From NCBI GenBank assembly GCA_004802725.1, contig SGPM01000038.1:62001-126000 (forward strand): a stretch of DNA of 64,000 nucleotides. The letters run 5' to 3'. Shown here in pieces: positions 34,089 to 46,429 of the stretch; position 1 is the first letter of the stretch; every line of letters begins with the position of its first letter. The notes under the pieces were generated by a model. The model did no database searches. It was given only the letters and a program-made list of their open reading frames with translations, and was not told where the DNA came from. The DNA comes from Antrodiella citrinella (Eukaryota; Basidiomycota; Agaricomycetes; Polyporales; Steccherinaceae). The position numbers were made by a program, and so were the translations under genes.

Positions 34089-35876
34089 TCAGATCTCCAA
34101 CGGCTCGTGCGACCGCGCCTCAAATCCGCTGCGGTGAGTCTGGCTCTCGCGTCTCTCTCGTCGCGTGCCAAACCCGTCCGCACCAGGTCCACGAGGCTGA
34201 CGAACGACACCACTAGGGCTCTCTAGTCCACCTTGAAGGCTCGAAGGCAGGCTCGGGACAGGCGGGATACCGTTTCCGAACGCGCCGTTGCCAAAGAGAG
34301 CAGCGAACCCGGCAGGTGATCGGCGGGACGGCGACGCGATGGTGGCGAAGCCTTCACGGATGTTACCGTTAGAAGCGCGGGTGTTTAGACGAGGAGCAAC
34401 GGGCTGGCTGAGCGACTTCATGTCGGGCATAGACTTCTTCACACGCAGAGAGTGAGTCTCGTGAGGTGAGCTTGCTGAGAGGTAAGAGGATGGCGCGCGT
34501 GACAGTGTGTGGCGCAACGTCGCACTTGCAGGCTGCTGCTGCTGCTGTTGCTGCTGCTGCTACAAGCATGAAGCATGAATTAGCACAGATCGAATGATAG
34601 AAACCTGATTGAACATACTGTGGCAGGGTCAAAGCGTGTCACCACTGCATACCGTTCATCGCCTTCGCCGATAGAGTAGTGATAGACGCCTAACTTTTGT
34701 GCTACGAGATGGACCACGCGGCGCTGCTTGGGGGACAGAGTTCTGGAAAACGCAAGCTCATCCCGCATGCGATCATCCTTGAACAACAAGATGCGCGAGT
34801 AGATCTCCAAAGTAGATGGATCGTTCAAGTCCAGCTCGGTAGAAGACTTGAGGCCGCCCGGTGTGGTGGCAGATGGCATGGGCGGCGTATTCAGGTTATA
34901 CGGTTGCGGTGTTGGCATAGGTAGCGCTGATGGAGGCGAAAACTGTTGACCCGGGGGAGCTGAGAATGGAGACCCGGAGGAGAACGAGCGAGAAGGCGTA
35001 AACGGTGTGGATGACACGCCGAAGTCATCGTATTGAGACACATTGGTGTGCTCCTTATCCAGTTGCATCGACCGCATGCGTCTGATCGCCTTTTCGCGCT
35101 CGATGCGCTCCTTTTCGCCGGCCTGCAGCACTTTCTTGTATTCGACACGGAGTTTGCGACCTTGAACGTCGAAGCCATTCAATGCCACCACAACGGCATC
35201 CGCATCTACGGCTTGCCGAAAGTTGGCGAAAGCGAGACCGCGGAACTGGCCCGATTGGTCAAGATGGTAATTGAACGCGTACGGCGTTGGGATGGCCAAC
35301 GATGCCTGTGAAGAGTGAGCGAGAAGAAATATAAGGGCCGTAAGACACGCGTACAATGATGTCGAGGAGCGTCTCGCGCTTGACGTTGAATGGTATGTTC
35401 TTGATGACGATTGCAGTGGGTATAACCTCATCGTCAATCCCAGGCGTACCAGGCGCAAGGCCAGGTGTCATCATGTGTCCCATGGGTGGTGAGCCTCCTG
35501 AGGAAGACAAGTCTGAGTTGTTCGGTGGAGAGAGAGATCGGTTGTCAGGCATAGAGGCCTGATTGTCCAGCCATTGCTGTTGCGATCGTAGGCGACGTCA
35601 GACTCGTGATAGATACACGAAACAGGTATTTGGAAATGTACATACCGAAGGAAGTCCGCCTCGGACGGGCTTGTTCTTGAGAGGAGACTGGTTAAGGCTC
35701 AGAGGATTGTACTGGGACTGAGCTGGGATAGGAGGGGACGTCTGGTAATGATATGGACTTCTACCGTTGCCGCTGCCTGAGCCTTCGTAATCGTAAGTGT
35801 CATGAAGACGTTGTTGAGAGGGCTGGGAAGAGAGCGACAGGGATGCGATATCCGGAGTGGAAGAAGTGCTGGTCAT
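34089..35876 (-). CDS. PIN4: RRM and R3H RNA-binding protein, Pin4/Cip-like
   Basis: RNA-binding regulator of the family of yeast Pin4 and fission yeast Cip1/Cip2, linked there to cell cycle and stress-responsive mRNAs. From ATG 35876: a Ser-rich disordered N-terminus, then an RRM split by an intron (TAIVIKNIPFNVKRETLLDI as RNP2; then GQFRGLAFANFRQAVDADAV as RNP1; QGRKLRVEYKKVL as the last strand). A basic helix follows (KERIEREKAIRRMRSMQLDK), then a Pro/Ser linker and an R3H-type domain (DPSTLEIYSRILLFKDDRMR, KQRRVVHLVAQKLGVYHYSI, about 34830-34640). A Ser-rich tail begins with nine Gln and ends EARSHEPLEI at TGA 34089-34091. Length is about 525 residues. The poly-Gln tract begins exactly at a splice acceptor (see repeat entry). 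Confidence 0.87.
34533..34559 (-). repeat. CAG/CAA tract coding nine Gln at a splice acceptor
   Basis: On minus the intron ends ...CTTGTAG and is followed at once by CAGCAGCAGCAA and five more CAG codons. Every CAG is itself a possible 3' splice site (NAGNAG arrangement), so splicing could remove zero, one or more Gln without changing frame. Confidence 0.8.
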
Positions 35877-36855
35877 GATGATGGATGGGGCAGAATGAGA
35901 AACGGGTTGGCTACAGGATGGATTGCTTCGTGACTCGTTAGAGAAAGAAAGGGAGAATCTGGGGCGGCCGAGCTGGAGCAATTGCGAGACCGAAACGACG
36001 CAGAAAGAGAGCAAGATGGAGAGAAAGGGAGCAGGAGATGGTCGTTGATGGAAAACTCTCAAGCCTTCACGCACTATTTCATAGACGCTCAATGACCATT
36101 ATATTCTGCTAAGTACGACTTTGTATTCGAGTAAGTATGAATGCTTATCTGATAACACTGACTTACAACGACACTTGAAACAGGCACTTCCTTTGTCTGC
36201 CTTGTTTGCCTCGTTCCCTTCGAGCTCATTCCTCTCCTGCTTAGCGACTTTCTAGAACTCCTGTTGATAGGTAGATGACTGCAGCCGCAGTGCAGCATGT
36301 AAAGTCAGGCGACTTAGAGCGTACCCTGTACACCGTTACCAGCCTCCGTCACCGATATCCCGATGCGTCCGCAAATCAATCATAACGACTAAGATGAGAG
36401 GTTCAGCATTTCTTTCTAGTATATGCGCTCTGGTGGCTCGTCATCTGAGATATCCTGACCACCGATGTCCTGGGGAGATACTTAGTTGTAGTCGATTATT
36501 GGAAGGTGTTCAACACGCAAGCGCGACTGTCGACTGTAGCTCCGTGTCGATGTCAAGGTCGACAAGTTGTCCGAAAACGACGTGATCCTCGTTGTTCGGC
36601 GAACATGTCTGCTTTGTATACGCCTTTCTGCCGTGCATGGTACATGTACACGCTCCCTGTGCATGCAATGCCATGGCAGGACAATATGTACGCGTCACAT
36701 GGAAACATTAGAGTAGGGACCAACTATGTGTGAATGCAGCAAAAGACTGCTCGCAATCGCGTCATTCTACCTCCCTGGAGAGCAGAATCAGCTTGAGATC
36801 GAGGTCGTGGATGGTGAGACTGACCAGCTACTCCTGCGTTTAGTGGGGGTGGGGT
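35877..36855. promoter_or_regulatory. Leader and promoter of the Pin4-like gene
   Basis: The 5' leader (about 35877-36110) is open on minus to about 36092 but the Met at 35876 is the better start. Beyond it lies about 750 bp without a supported gene, including the 3' flank of the F-box pseudogene. Confidence 0.35.
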
Positions 36856-38350
36856 CTAGTCCGTCCAAAGCGAACCATCAAGCATGAGTTTGAATGACTT
36901 AGGGTCCTTCACAATAGTCCTGCGGTACTCGACACAATCTCGTATGGCTTTGGTGAACTCTTCCATTGGTGGCACTTTGTCCATCTTGACCTTTTCTAAA
37001 TACAGTCCGGTCAGGACTGGCGTGACGACAGGCTCGGGTGAAGAAGAGCTCGTAAGAGCCTGCAGCAGGGGGACGAGAATGCTGAAAGCCGCCGTTCGGA
37101 CCGGAGTACTTCAAGTTGATCATCTCCAAAGCAGGAAAGAAGGAGAGGATCGACATCCAAGTGTTCAGACCACACTCCCTAAGATCTCGTTGAAAGTCAA
37201 GCTCCAGCTCTTTCACTGGACTGGTTTGAAACACATGACCAAGGTCGAGGAGTGCCAGCGTAGGCGAATCGGGGCGCGTGTAGCCTGTCTTGCAGAAAGT
37301 AAGACATGGCTTCTCCTTACCGACATGACTTTCGTGAAAAGCGGACACGACCATCTGTTTTCCATCTTGCTTGAACCGAATACGTGACATGGCGTCGAGA
37401 AAGTGAAGGTTCGAGTGGCCGTCAGAAGGATACAGCTTAGCAGACCAGACGAATCCTCGCTCCAAAATCCGAGATACACGTGGGCAGAAGCGCGAACGTT
37501 GAAATGGGCAAGAAGGCTGGCCACATCGAAATCATAACGGAGTTTAAGATTAAGATTGTGAAGGCGGTCCAGTCGAGCCACCCTTCCGGAGCCTTGCGGT
37601 TCAGAGTACAACGCATTTTACGCAACAAGTTCCAGATACCACTGGCACAGTCGCGAGCAGCCTTCCGGTACGTCCAGGAAGTCTGACATTTCCGGTATAA
37701 TGTCAGTAAAGTTGCTTCCCGTCACCCTGAGGATTTCAAGGTTGCAGAACACCGTTGAAATACGCCATGGGGGTATGACATCCCGCAAACAAAAGGAGCG
37801 AAGGTCAGGTGGGGGTCCCCCGGCGAAATCGAATTGACTTCGAAAAGGCTCGGGACTCTTGATCGAGACTTTCTGCAAGCTTTGCCAACCCAATGACGAC
37901 TAATTATGAAGGAATTTGTCGAAGTCCTCCATATAATGGTGAGATTGTAGTGAGACGTTCACTTTCACGAACCGATTGGTGTACCGACTGTCGTTGATAG
38001 CGGAGTAAGGGAGTTTCAGTAGGTCGGGATCTGCGTTATAGAACGAGTTCGAGGTGCCTTCTGGAGACTCGTCAATCTTGGGGTCGAGCTCGAGATACAG
38101 TGGCGCGTTTTCTGATCGCTCGATGAACATTTTCGCCAAAAGGACATTTTTGCCGGAAATGCAGGACCACAACTGGGGATAATCCAAAGCGATGCGTCGC
38201 CACAGATGACAGGTATGGGAGACATTGATGATGGACCGTTGTGGTCTTGTCTCTCCGCGGCGAATCTGGAGAAATATTTCGCAGAGGAATGTCTGCAGGA
38301 AGATCGCCTGCTGGAATGCATGCGTTGATGTCTCTGCGGAACTGTGTCAA
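36856..38350 (-). pseudogene. Decayed F-box/LRR-like gene
   Basis: Minus-strand fragments line up in the order of an agaricomycete F-box protein. F-box-like start: FLQTFLCEIFLQIRRGE then VSHTCHLWRRIALDYPQLWS (about 38300-38130). Middle: MFIERSENAPLYLELDPKID, then KVSIKSPEPFRSQFDFAGGP, LEILRVTGSN. C-terminal: ELELDFQRDLRECGLNTWMS, FFPALEMINLKYSG, then ILVPLLQALTSSSSPEPVVT ending LDGSLWTD at TAG 36856-36858. The reading is broken by an in-frame TAG after DKFLHN (near 37900) and by frame changes near 37600-37450 and near 37085, none explained by a normal intron. Several errors in one gene suggest real decay rather than one sequencing error. Confidence 0.65.
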
Positions 38351-38900
38351 TTGCTTGAAAACATCAGCCTCTTTGTGTAGTAGGTTCTATCGCTTTTCGG
38401 GATCGTAACGTCGAGTAGGCATTTCTTGCAGAAAAAGATGAGTAACAATACGACCCTTCTGACGTAGCCTCAACACGCACCATGACACAGTTTAAGCTGA
38501 AGTACGCGAAAATAAAGGCTGCAGTCTTGAATTTCTGTCTTGAATGTCGGTCTGTGTGGATGACTTGGCAAACTTGTATCAGTAGATCCAGTTTTGGTGG
38601 CTTAACTTGAGCTCACGACAGCCTACTGTAGAATTGTTTCAGGAGGATTGTCTCGATTCGTAATAGTCGACTTTGAGGAGGTCGGTGAATCAAAAGTAAA
38701 ATCAAGTCTCAGTCAAGAGCAGGTCAGGTAATACTAAAGGCACTGGCAAAGACTCGGAGAGGCGAGAGTCACTCAGAGTGGGCCAGGGTGAGTGACACTG
38801 CGAGCCGGCTTACATAACCGCGGCGGCGGGTCCGCGACTTGCTCGCCAATACTCCTCACAGTTTGAGCGTATTCTTTCTTTTGCATTCATTCTGTTCGAG
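38351..38900 (+). promoter_or_regulatory. Promoter region of the endonuclease G gene
   Basis: About 550 bp upstream of ATG 38901. A GC-rich element CCGCGGCGGCGGGTCCGCG lies near 38818-38836. No TATA box or ORF of note. Confidence 0.3.
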
Positions 38901-40368
38901 ATGTCCACCTCAGGACTTGTACGCGCTGCTTTCTTTGCAGTGGGTGCTGTAGTCGGTGGTGGTGTCGCCACCGCCGTCGCCATCCGACGAAAACCGACTG
39001 CGGTAGCCCCCAGTCAGACACCGGTTGTTCAAGTCGAGGCCACTACGAGTGGTGCGACGCGTATTCCAACTCCTGTTGGTACCCTTGTGAACGTAGACTT
39101 GCCGGTATTGAAGTATGGAAACCCTGGTGAGTGTTTTAGACGCGTCTTCATGTCCCGTGTAGCACGAAGATCTGAGCTGAGGGCTGATGGAATTGATGCC
39201 TTACAGGGCCTATTGTGGATCATCTCGTGAGGAAAGCATATGTTTCTGCTTACGACAGACGGCTCCGGCATCCAGCATGGGTGCGTTTATCTGTCACACA
39301 CAGTATTGGCCGCGCTCAGTTCCCGTATCTTTCATAGACAGCAGAACACCTCACCCTTGCGTCTCTAGGAAAATCGCCGCTCATTCACCCTCCTTCGTCA
39401 AAGGAAACTGGCGACCGAACAAAGTCAACCTTCGCTGAAGACCCATCGATACCTGTCACCTTCCGGGCGAAACTCCAGGATTATTTCCGCAGTGGATATG
39501 ACCGCGGACATATGTGCGTTACCACTACGCTGATGCTCAGTGGCTCATTCTCGTTCTGATGGCGTGTTAGGGTCCCTGCAGCCGATGCAAAAGCATCGCA
39601 GGTATGCTCGAATCATTCCTAACTATCTCGTGGCGTGAACGCGTGTTTTTACCATTGACAGGACGCTATGGACGAAACATTCCTCCTTACTAACATCGCG
39701 CCGCAAGTGGGCGCTGGCTTCAACAGGCATTGTGCGTGAATTAAACGCTCTGACAGAAATCGAGTGTGGAACTTTTCTAATGTCTTTTGATTTACAGATT
39801 GGGCATACGTAGAGGATTGGTGTAGGCGACTGACAGGAACATTTTCGGACGTTTACGTTTTTACCATTCCTCTATATCTGCCAAAACTAGATTCTGACGG
39901 AAAATGGCGTGTCGTACGTGCATCCATTCGTCTCCGCACAGGCTTCAGTCAGATAACGTGTTACTCCAGCATCATGAAGTCATTGGATCACCTCCGAACG
40001 TCTCCGTACCGACCCACTTCGCCAAGGTTGTTTTGACGTCTAAGCCAGCATCTCCGTCGACGCCACATATAATGGAAATTGCTACCGGTGCTTTCGTGCT
40101 ACCTAACGCTGAAATTCCCGATCAGACACCCTTTGAAAACTTTGTGGTGCCGGGTATGTGAACAAACTCACTCGGTACACTTGTTTACTCATATATCACA
40201 ACAGTTGAAGCCGTGGAGCGGGCTGCTGGTCTCACTTTGTTCTCAGATGAAATCAAGAAGGCCGCCAAGCACATCTGCAAGTCCACGAAGTGCGAGGTTA
40301 TCGTGCGTAGGTTCGACGATGCTCAAAAGCGACCTGACGTACGCAGAGCTATCTCTGCTCCCAAGTAA
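38901..40368 (+). CDS. NUC1: Mitochondrial endonuclease G / NUC1 (DNA/RNA non-specific nuclease)
   Basis: Nuclease of the mitochondrial intermembrane space/inner membrane, involved in mtDNA turnover and in cell death when released. The N-terminus (MSTSGLVRAAFFAVGAVVGG) is a targeting and anchor segment as in yeast Nuc1. Spliced exons give LKYGNPGPIVDHLVRKAYVS, YDRRLRHPAWTAEHLT, the catalytic DRGHMVPAADAK motif (about 39500-39595, His as general base), TFLLTNIAPQVGAGFNRHYW (with the metal-binding Asn) and EDWCRRLTGTFSDVYVFTIP. The end VRRAISAPK stops at TAA 40366-40368. About 330-350 residues and all active-site residues present, so it should be functional. It is convergent with mL46, only 130 bp away. 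Confidence 0.93.
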
Positions 40369-40497
40369 AACTACTAGAGCTATGTCAATTGCAACAATTG
40401 ATTTTCGTCGGATTCAAGAAGCTCGTGTGCAAGATGTGCAGGCGCATGACAATATCTATTATATCTCCACGACGATTGATAATACGAATTAAAAGTC

Positions 40498-41541
40498 GGC
40501 CAGCATATCTTTGACACCTGTCCAGTACTCGGTCCCTACACGAGTCTCGATCTCCTCTTTTGTGAGCCATGCGAAGTCATGGATGTTCTTGCCATCCGGT
40601 CGTACTTGTCCGGCGAGGATGTGGGCTTTGTAGAAAAATAGATAAGTCTATATCAGAGTGTCAGTACGTCGAAATATTGTAATTCTCGATATATAGCTCA
40701 CTTCCTCCGACGGTGAAGGCTGATAAACACCTATTGGGTTTCGGCTGACTACCCATGTGTCTATATGAGCACCGCACTCAGCATGCAGATCGCGTTGTGC
40801 AGCCTAGGTACATGTGTTAGATGAATACGTCACAACGAGATAGACGTGCAACACATACGTCGTGCAGAAGCTCTTCCGCTTGTACGCCACCTTGAGGGAA
40901 TCTCCACACATCTTTCCCTGCCGCGTCTTTCGCCCGCAAAAGCAGATACAGGTTTCGCTCCCCATTCCTATCCAGGCTTTTAACGTCGCCCTTCAAGTCC
41001 GCTTCATGCACCCTCGGCATCAACTTCACGACCTCTTCTTCCCCAAGCACCTCCAGCACATCCTTCGACGCATTGATCGCCGCATCGTCATCTGTCGACG
41101 ACGTCCTCCCAAATGCCTCCCGTTCGCGATCCCTCTCCTCCGCAGCAAACTTCCCCTCCAGTAAGGATCCAGGTTTAAAGTAGAACTCGTTTGGGAAGGG
41201 GTTGTGTAACGCGCGCTGGATACGCGACTGGTACGCGTAGTACGACTTCTCGAAGGGAGTGGGTGTCCGAGAAATTATGGGTGACCGGTTCAAGATCACG
41301 GCGGCTTTCAATGTATGTTTAGGAGCCTCCTTCTTGGGTTTGGAAGGTGCGAGTGGTGGCACGCCTGTGGATGTGCTGGGCGCATTGGCGTCAGTGGCAG
41401 TGGCAAGTGACCGCGACGAAGGTGTTGTTCGGTGCACTGTATAGATTTTCGGGAGCGTCAGAAGGTTTCTATATTGTGATACAAATACGACGTACTACTT
41501 CGGTGAGTCCGACATGATGAGAGTGCTCTTCTGGCAAACAT
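40498..41541 (-). CDS. MRPL46: Mitochondrial large ribosomal subunit protein mL46 (Nudix fold)
   Basis: Component of the mitochondrial 54S subunit (yeast MrpL17, human MRPL46). ATG 41541 gives MFARRALSSCRTHR, a basic mitochondrial presequence, then a phase-1 intron of about 65 bp leads to MHRTTPSSRSLATATDAN. The body has HTLKAAVILNRSPIISRTPT, FEKSYYAYQSRIQRALHNPF and DVWRFPQGGVQAEELLHDAA (Nudix-like strand and degraded Nudix box), then GVYQPSPSEETYLFFYKAHI and FAWLTKEEIETRV, ending MLADF at TAA 40498-40500. Length is about 280 residues, usual for the family. Starting at 41516 (MSDSPK) would give the wrong phase across the first intron, so 41541 is preferred. Confidence 0.9.
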
Positions 41542-43594
41542 GACCGTGCTGGACTTGAAGGAGACAGGGTTTCGAGAGTAGCGCCGAGTAACTGAAGATT
41601 GTCGTGTGAATCCGCATTATTTTCAATATTTACCTCGTCGAAATTCAATTCATCGATATCCTGGTCTTAAGCTTGTCCTGATCTGTCTTTCCTGCCTGAT
41701 CCTTGTATGCGTATGAAGCTTATATGAAGCGAATATTGCGTGTACTGTTAAAGTTAATATATAAACTGCTTTGATGAGTTGATCAGGCGGTGAGTTTTAT
41801 GTATTCTTCGCTCATAGCATTCACAGATGGTAGCGATATCGATATCGTTCTCTTCATAGTCCGAAGGCCACTGCCAGTGTCTGGATATGTTCACTATTCA
41901 CAACGAGACGAGTTTGCAGATGACATACTCGGGCCTCTCCTCTTGTTGTATGGACCTCAACGGACCTACATCTATCTATCTTGCGATCCTCGTCGAGTTA
42001 TCATGATAGGCCGAAGCTGGCCCGGGGACCCTTTGTGCCAACGTCACTGGAGCAGTGGTTGACGCGTACGCCACCACCCGCTACCGAAGAATCGTTAATC
42101 GTCTTCCCTCTCCTACACTACCTGTGACCCTAGCAGTTATGTCGAGGTCTTGGTGGTGGCATAATGCGGCTCAGTGATAGGCAGAATGCTATCCGGTAAG
42201 TCAGGATCTATCTTTCTCAGTCTACTTTCTTAGTCCATCTTTCTTTGGGTGTACACAAGGACACCCCTTCCATGCAGTGTACCACGCGATGCTGGTGTCT
42301 GGTTCTTGCATTCGCTCATAAAAATGAGGCATCTGCGGACAGCGCGGATCCGACGTGTACGTTATTCGGGGCTTCTGCGACGTCGCGCGAGCTATCAGTA
42401 TCATTGCACAGGAGATTAGGGTCTCCGGAGGCACAGAAAACATAGGCGGCACTGTGCGAGCCATCTGTGCGATACAATCCCCACGCTGTTCCTCAAGTTC
42501 TCATCTTTTTTTGTGCAGACTCGGAGCTTCCTGAACTTTCACGAACGTGGCATACGCTTTTCGACACGGAATATGGCCACCAGAACTGAAGAGTGACGGA
42601 GTTCTATTGCAAATGCATACGATATTGAGTGGCGTTATCTTGGTCGTCAGACTCAAATTGTGGTGGCGTCACTTTGGTTGCTCTTAGATCTAATCATAGT
42701 ATCGCGCTGGAACTCCGGAGAGACCAAAGGAAACCAGGGACCAAATACACTCTTGTTCTACCTCTTCCGTGGCATCAAAGCTCCTCCTTCAATCTTCGCA
42801 TCTTCGAGTCGCCCTCTATTAGGCACCTGTGAGAGTTCTGTCCGCTTCAAGCCCAAGTTCCCAGCCGCTGACGGATAGGTGAGGCTTTCATGCACGCTCG
42901 CTCTGACGATCACTCTTACTCCCCGAAGGTTCCATTTAGCCTGAATTCGTGTCTGTTACGCCTCGTGTCTCTGAATATTATGCCCGGGCGTAACAGCCAT
43001 GGGGACCTTGACAGATGATGAGAGCATAGCGGGCTTTTCAGTAGCAGGGCCAACATCACGCATCAACTTCTCCGTAAGCAGTTGTTAATATGTGTATCAT
43101 CGTTTCTGTGTTGATATTCTCTACAGCAGCGTTTGCCTTCGCATCGGTTCTGATATCAGGTATACTTATCAGAACGCTGTTAAACAGCTACTCTAAGATC
43201 TCATCAGACTTTGTGCACCTGCGCACGCGTACACCTTGTCTCCTTGTTAGGTCGCAACTCTATGAGACGCCAAACCGTGTGCAATATTTAAATCTTCCGG
43301 CTGTCCTTGTGTGCCGGGGCCAATACAGGAGACACGGATCGCAAGCGGCTGACGACGATTTGCCCAACACCTGTTAAACGAGAATGTTCAACCCATGACA
43401 CGCATGACATGTCACCGCTGGCCCAAATGCTTGGTGGCGACAAACTCGGCTTTCACAACCTCAATGTAAATCAAAGCTGATCTTCAAAAAGTGTATTTCC
43501 TACGCTGTAGATCGAGCGGGTCGATCTCGCACAACGTATATAAGCCGTGTAGAGGTCGCTCTCTCTGCTCAGATTCGTCGAACACTCTCCCTTC
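41542..43594. other. Two-kilobase spacer before the desaturase/reductase cluster
   Basis: No gene is supported in about 2 kb. A hydrophobic frame at 42660-42878 (VASLWLLLDLIIVSRWNSG) and one at 43090-43240 (VSVLIFSTAAFAFASVLISG) read like membrane-protein scraps and could be remnants of a decayed gene, but they lack clean starts and splice joins. The right end carries the promoter of the desaturase gene. Confidence 0.35.
43537..43544 (+). promoter_or_regulatory. TATA box of the first desaturase gene
   Basis: TATATAAG, 51 bp before ATG 43595. The same TATAAG core precedes the reductase gene and the MFS gene at similar short distances, suggesting TATA-type regulated promoters. Confidence 0.5.
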
Positions 43595-45290
43595 ATGTCC
43601 TCTACAATGACGTCCGTCAATGAAGACCTCAAGAGTCCTATACACGAAACATATTCTGAGGACAACTTACCGGAATATACGCCTATGCCATGGTTCGCTG
43701 TTATTACCAGATCTGTTGAACTTTCACTGACCCTGACACACACATAGGTCTCTTCGTGAGATCAGAGATGCCATACCCGAACATCTATTCTTCAGGGATA
43801 CTATTCGTGGACTGCTGTATCTCGCTCGAGATCTTTTACTGGCAGGCATAACTTGGAAGCTGGGGACATTCATTGACCTATCGTTCCGCTCTACTGCTGT
43901 TCGTGCCCAACTGACCCCTGCCGGAGCAGAGGTTGCACGGTGGTTATCATGGGCCACATAGTAAGCTTCTTTCTCTTCTCTGTGCGCTCGAAGCTCCTGT
44001 TGAGGAGTATCGTAGCTGGTGGTTCCAAGGACTGATTTTCACCGGAATCTGGGTCATTGGCCATGAGGTACGTTCCATTCCGCATGCCGATATCCTTTAT
44101 AAGTGTTTCATCTCCGTACGTAGTGCGGCCATGGTGCCTTTTCCGATTCCACCGTGATTTGCGATATCATTGGCTTCGTAAGTGTCTGGTCCAGAAGACT
44201 GCATGTATCTCTAGGAACAGTCATTGAACGTTCTCTAGGTCACCCATTCCTTCCTCTGGACCCCATACTTCAGTTGGAAGATATCTCATCACCGCCATCA
44301 CAAGGCCCATGCATGCATGGAACGGGACGAGGTATACGTTCCGAAGACGCGAAGTGACCTTGGTATTCCTGAAGTGCCAAACCACGAGATTGATTGGGAT
44401 GAATATTTCGGAGATACGCCTATCTACACGTTCTTCATGCTGATGCGCCAGCAATTCATAGCTTTCCCGGCATATCTGAGTAAGTCGCTACCCATATGCG
44501 TGTGGTAGGAGACTGACACTTCATGCAGTCATGAACGTTTCTGGTCAAAAGGACTATCCGGCCTGGACCAACCATTTCGATCGTGCGTAGCTTACGTCTT
44601 GTCTGCATATATCCGCTCATTTCTTTTTCACAGCGAATTCTATCTTATTCACGAAGGGACAGCGAAACCGAGTAATCGTGTCGAACCTTGGCTTACTTGC
44701 AATGGCATGGGGCGTCAAGTACTCGTGCGCCAAGTACACCGCCGCCGCCGTCCTGAAATACTACGGTATTCCATGGTTGCTGGTGACCCACTGGTTTATC
44801 ATGATCACGTATCTTCACCACACTGACGCTGAATTGCCCCACTATCGTGGAAAAGAGTGGAATTACCAGCGGGGCGCCGCCGCCACGGTCGACCGCCCGT
44901 TCTTAGGCTGGCAAGGGCGATTCTTCCTACACGACGTCGCCCATTATCATGTCATTCATCACTTCTTCCCCAAAATGCCCTTCTGTGAGTTGATGCAGTG
45001 TCGTTCCGGACTTCATGTGCTGATGTCCGAATTCACAGATCATGGAGAGCAAGCGACACAGTATCTCAAAGCGTTCATCGGCGAACACTACGCCGAATCA
45101 GATAAACCAGTATTCAGTGCTTTGTGGGAGACGTACAACAAGTGTCAGTTTGTTGAGGACGAGGGTGAGATCGTAACACATCTGATCCGAATTATTCTGA
45201 CAAATTGGGTCCACAGGCGATATCATCTTCTATCGTGACAAGCACGGGCAAGCTGTGAGACGTCCAGCAGCAGCTTACAGAGCAAAGTAA
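43595..45290 (+). CDS. Delta-12-type membrane fatty-acid desaturase (FAD2-like), first copy
   Basis: ER-membrane di-iron desaturase acting on acyl chains (classically oleate to linoleate). ATG 43595, TAA 45288-45290, about 440-460 residues, five or six introns. Three His boxes are present: HECGH (split by an intron, GHE then CGHGAFSD, about 44060-44140), SHHRHHKAH (about 44285-44310) and HVIHH (about 44945-44965). Hydrophobic segments occur at the expected places (LIFTGIWVIG; FFMLMRQQFIAFPAYLI; YGIPWLLVTHWFIMITYLHH). Other FAD2 hallmarks are MERDEVYVPKTRSDLG and GFLGWQGRFFLHDVAHYHVI-like spacing. The gene sits 1.1 kb upstream of the reductase on the same strand. The family also contains acetylenases and other divergent enzymes, so the regiochemistry cannot be read from sequence. 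Confidence 0.9.
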
Positions 45291-46429
45291 AGCTCTCTAC
45301 CTCGTATCCACTTCCGATGTCCGTGTACTGTATTCCGTGTACTGTATCCTATAGATGCTATCTTTTTACGCGATTTCGAAATGCTGAATTGAAAAAAGTT
45401 AAATTATTCGTAAATTTTGCATTTTGACCTGAAACTTCGTGACGTATACATATAGTACGCCAGTTGCGCTGAGTCCTGACTACTAGGAGTCTCTCAAATC
45501 ATACATACACATCCCATCTAGGTGCCAGGGAAATAAGTTATGCGAGTCTAATGTCATCCTCATTCCGTATAGCGCTACCATAAAAGTTCAATCGTGCGTT
45601 AATTCCCGAGTCTCAGGTGTCTCAAAATACTGATTTTCTTCCGTGGCCCAGACTCACTCAAAGTTCATTGACACCTATTGAACGGACTGCGCCGGCAAGG
45701 TTTCCTGACAGTTTACTCTTCTCCGGCACAAGTACTCGAGGCGGTCCGATTTCCTGCGATGAACGGTGGAAGGCACTGGAAGCAGCATATGTAATAATGC
45801 GACATACTGCGGAGGTGAATCTTGTGATGGGGTGGTCCATTGATTTAGGGTCATATTCGTGTACACAGTCCAACCAGAGCGGCAGAGCCAACGCGGACGC
45901 AGAAACCTCGCGTGTTCAGTCCAAGGGTTGGCATTTCCTAGTGAAGTATTATTAGCATGCACTCTCATACGCACTATGCACTCATGTCATCTCCTAGATT
46001 GGCGGGCAGTTGAGTACTCGATTTAAATGACAATTCATCATCCAAGTCAATATCCTCCCCATGGTCTTGACAAGTTGATGATCGCACTACAGCTATAGTA
46101 GGCGACGAACATTAGTCTTATGAGTGCAAAACTATTTTCTCACTCAGGCAATCAACAATCTCCACCCAGCAAGAACTCCTTATGCATCATTTCACAAGGA
46201 TTGTCGATGACAAGACACCTTGCACTTTTGAGCTCTAGGACATTATGCTCACTTATTCATCCAGTCATGCACCTCGTGCCCTCTATCCTTGACGTCAGCT
46301 TCCATTGATGGTCTTCGCGGTGCACGACTGCCCCCGCACCCTGCAGGTCCCTGCTTGCGGAAGAGGAATATAAGTACATGAGAGTTCACTCCTATACTCA
46401 GTCTCACCTGATCCACACCCACCATAGTC
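45291..46429 (+). promoter_or_regulatory. Spacer between first desaturase and reductase
   Basis: About 1.1 kb; short frames only (for example 45617-45955), none with a recognisable domain. Its right end is the reductase promoter. Confidence 0.35.
46368..46374 (+). promoter_or_regulatory. TATA box of the reductase gene
   Basis: ATATAAG, 56 bp before ATG 46430. The following bases (GTACATGAGAG) resemble those after the TATAAG of the MFS gene at 56099 (GTACCATGGAGAG). Confidence 0.45.

Noticed and set aside
42629..43377. Hydrophobic frames suggesting a membrane-protein gene
   Set aside because: No consistent start, exon joins or family resemblance could be assembled; at most a decayed remnant.
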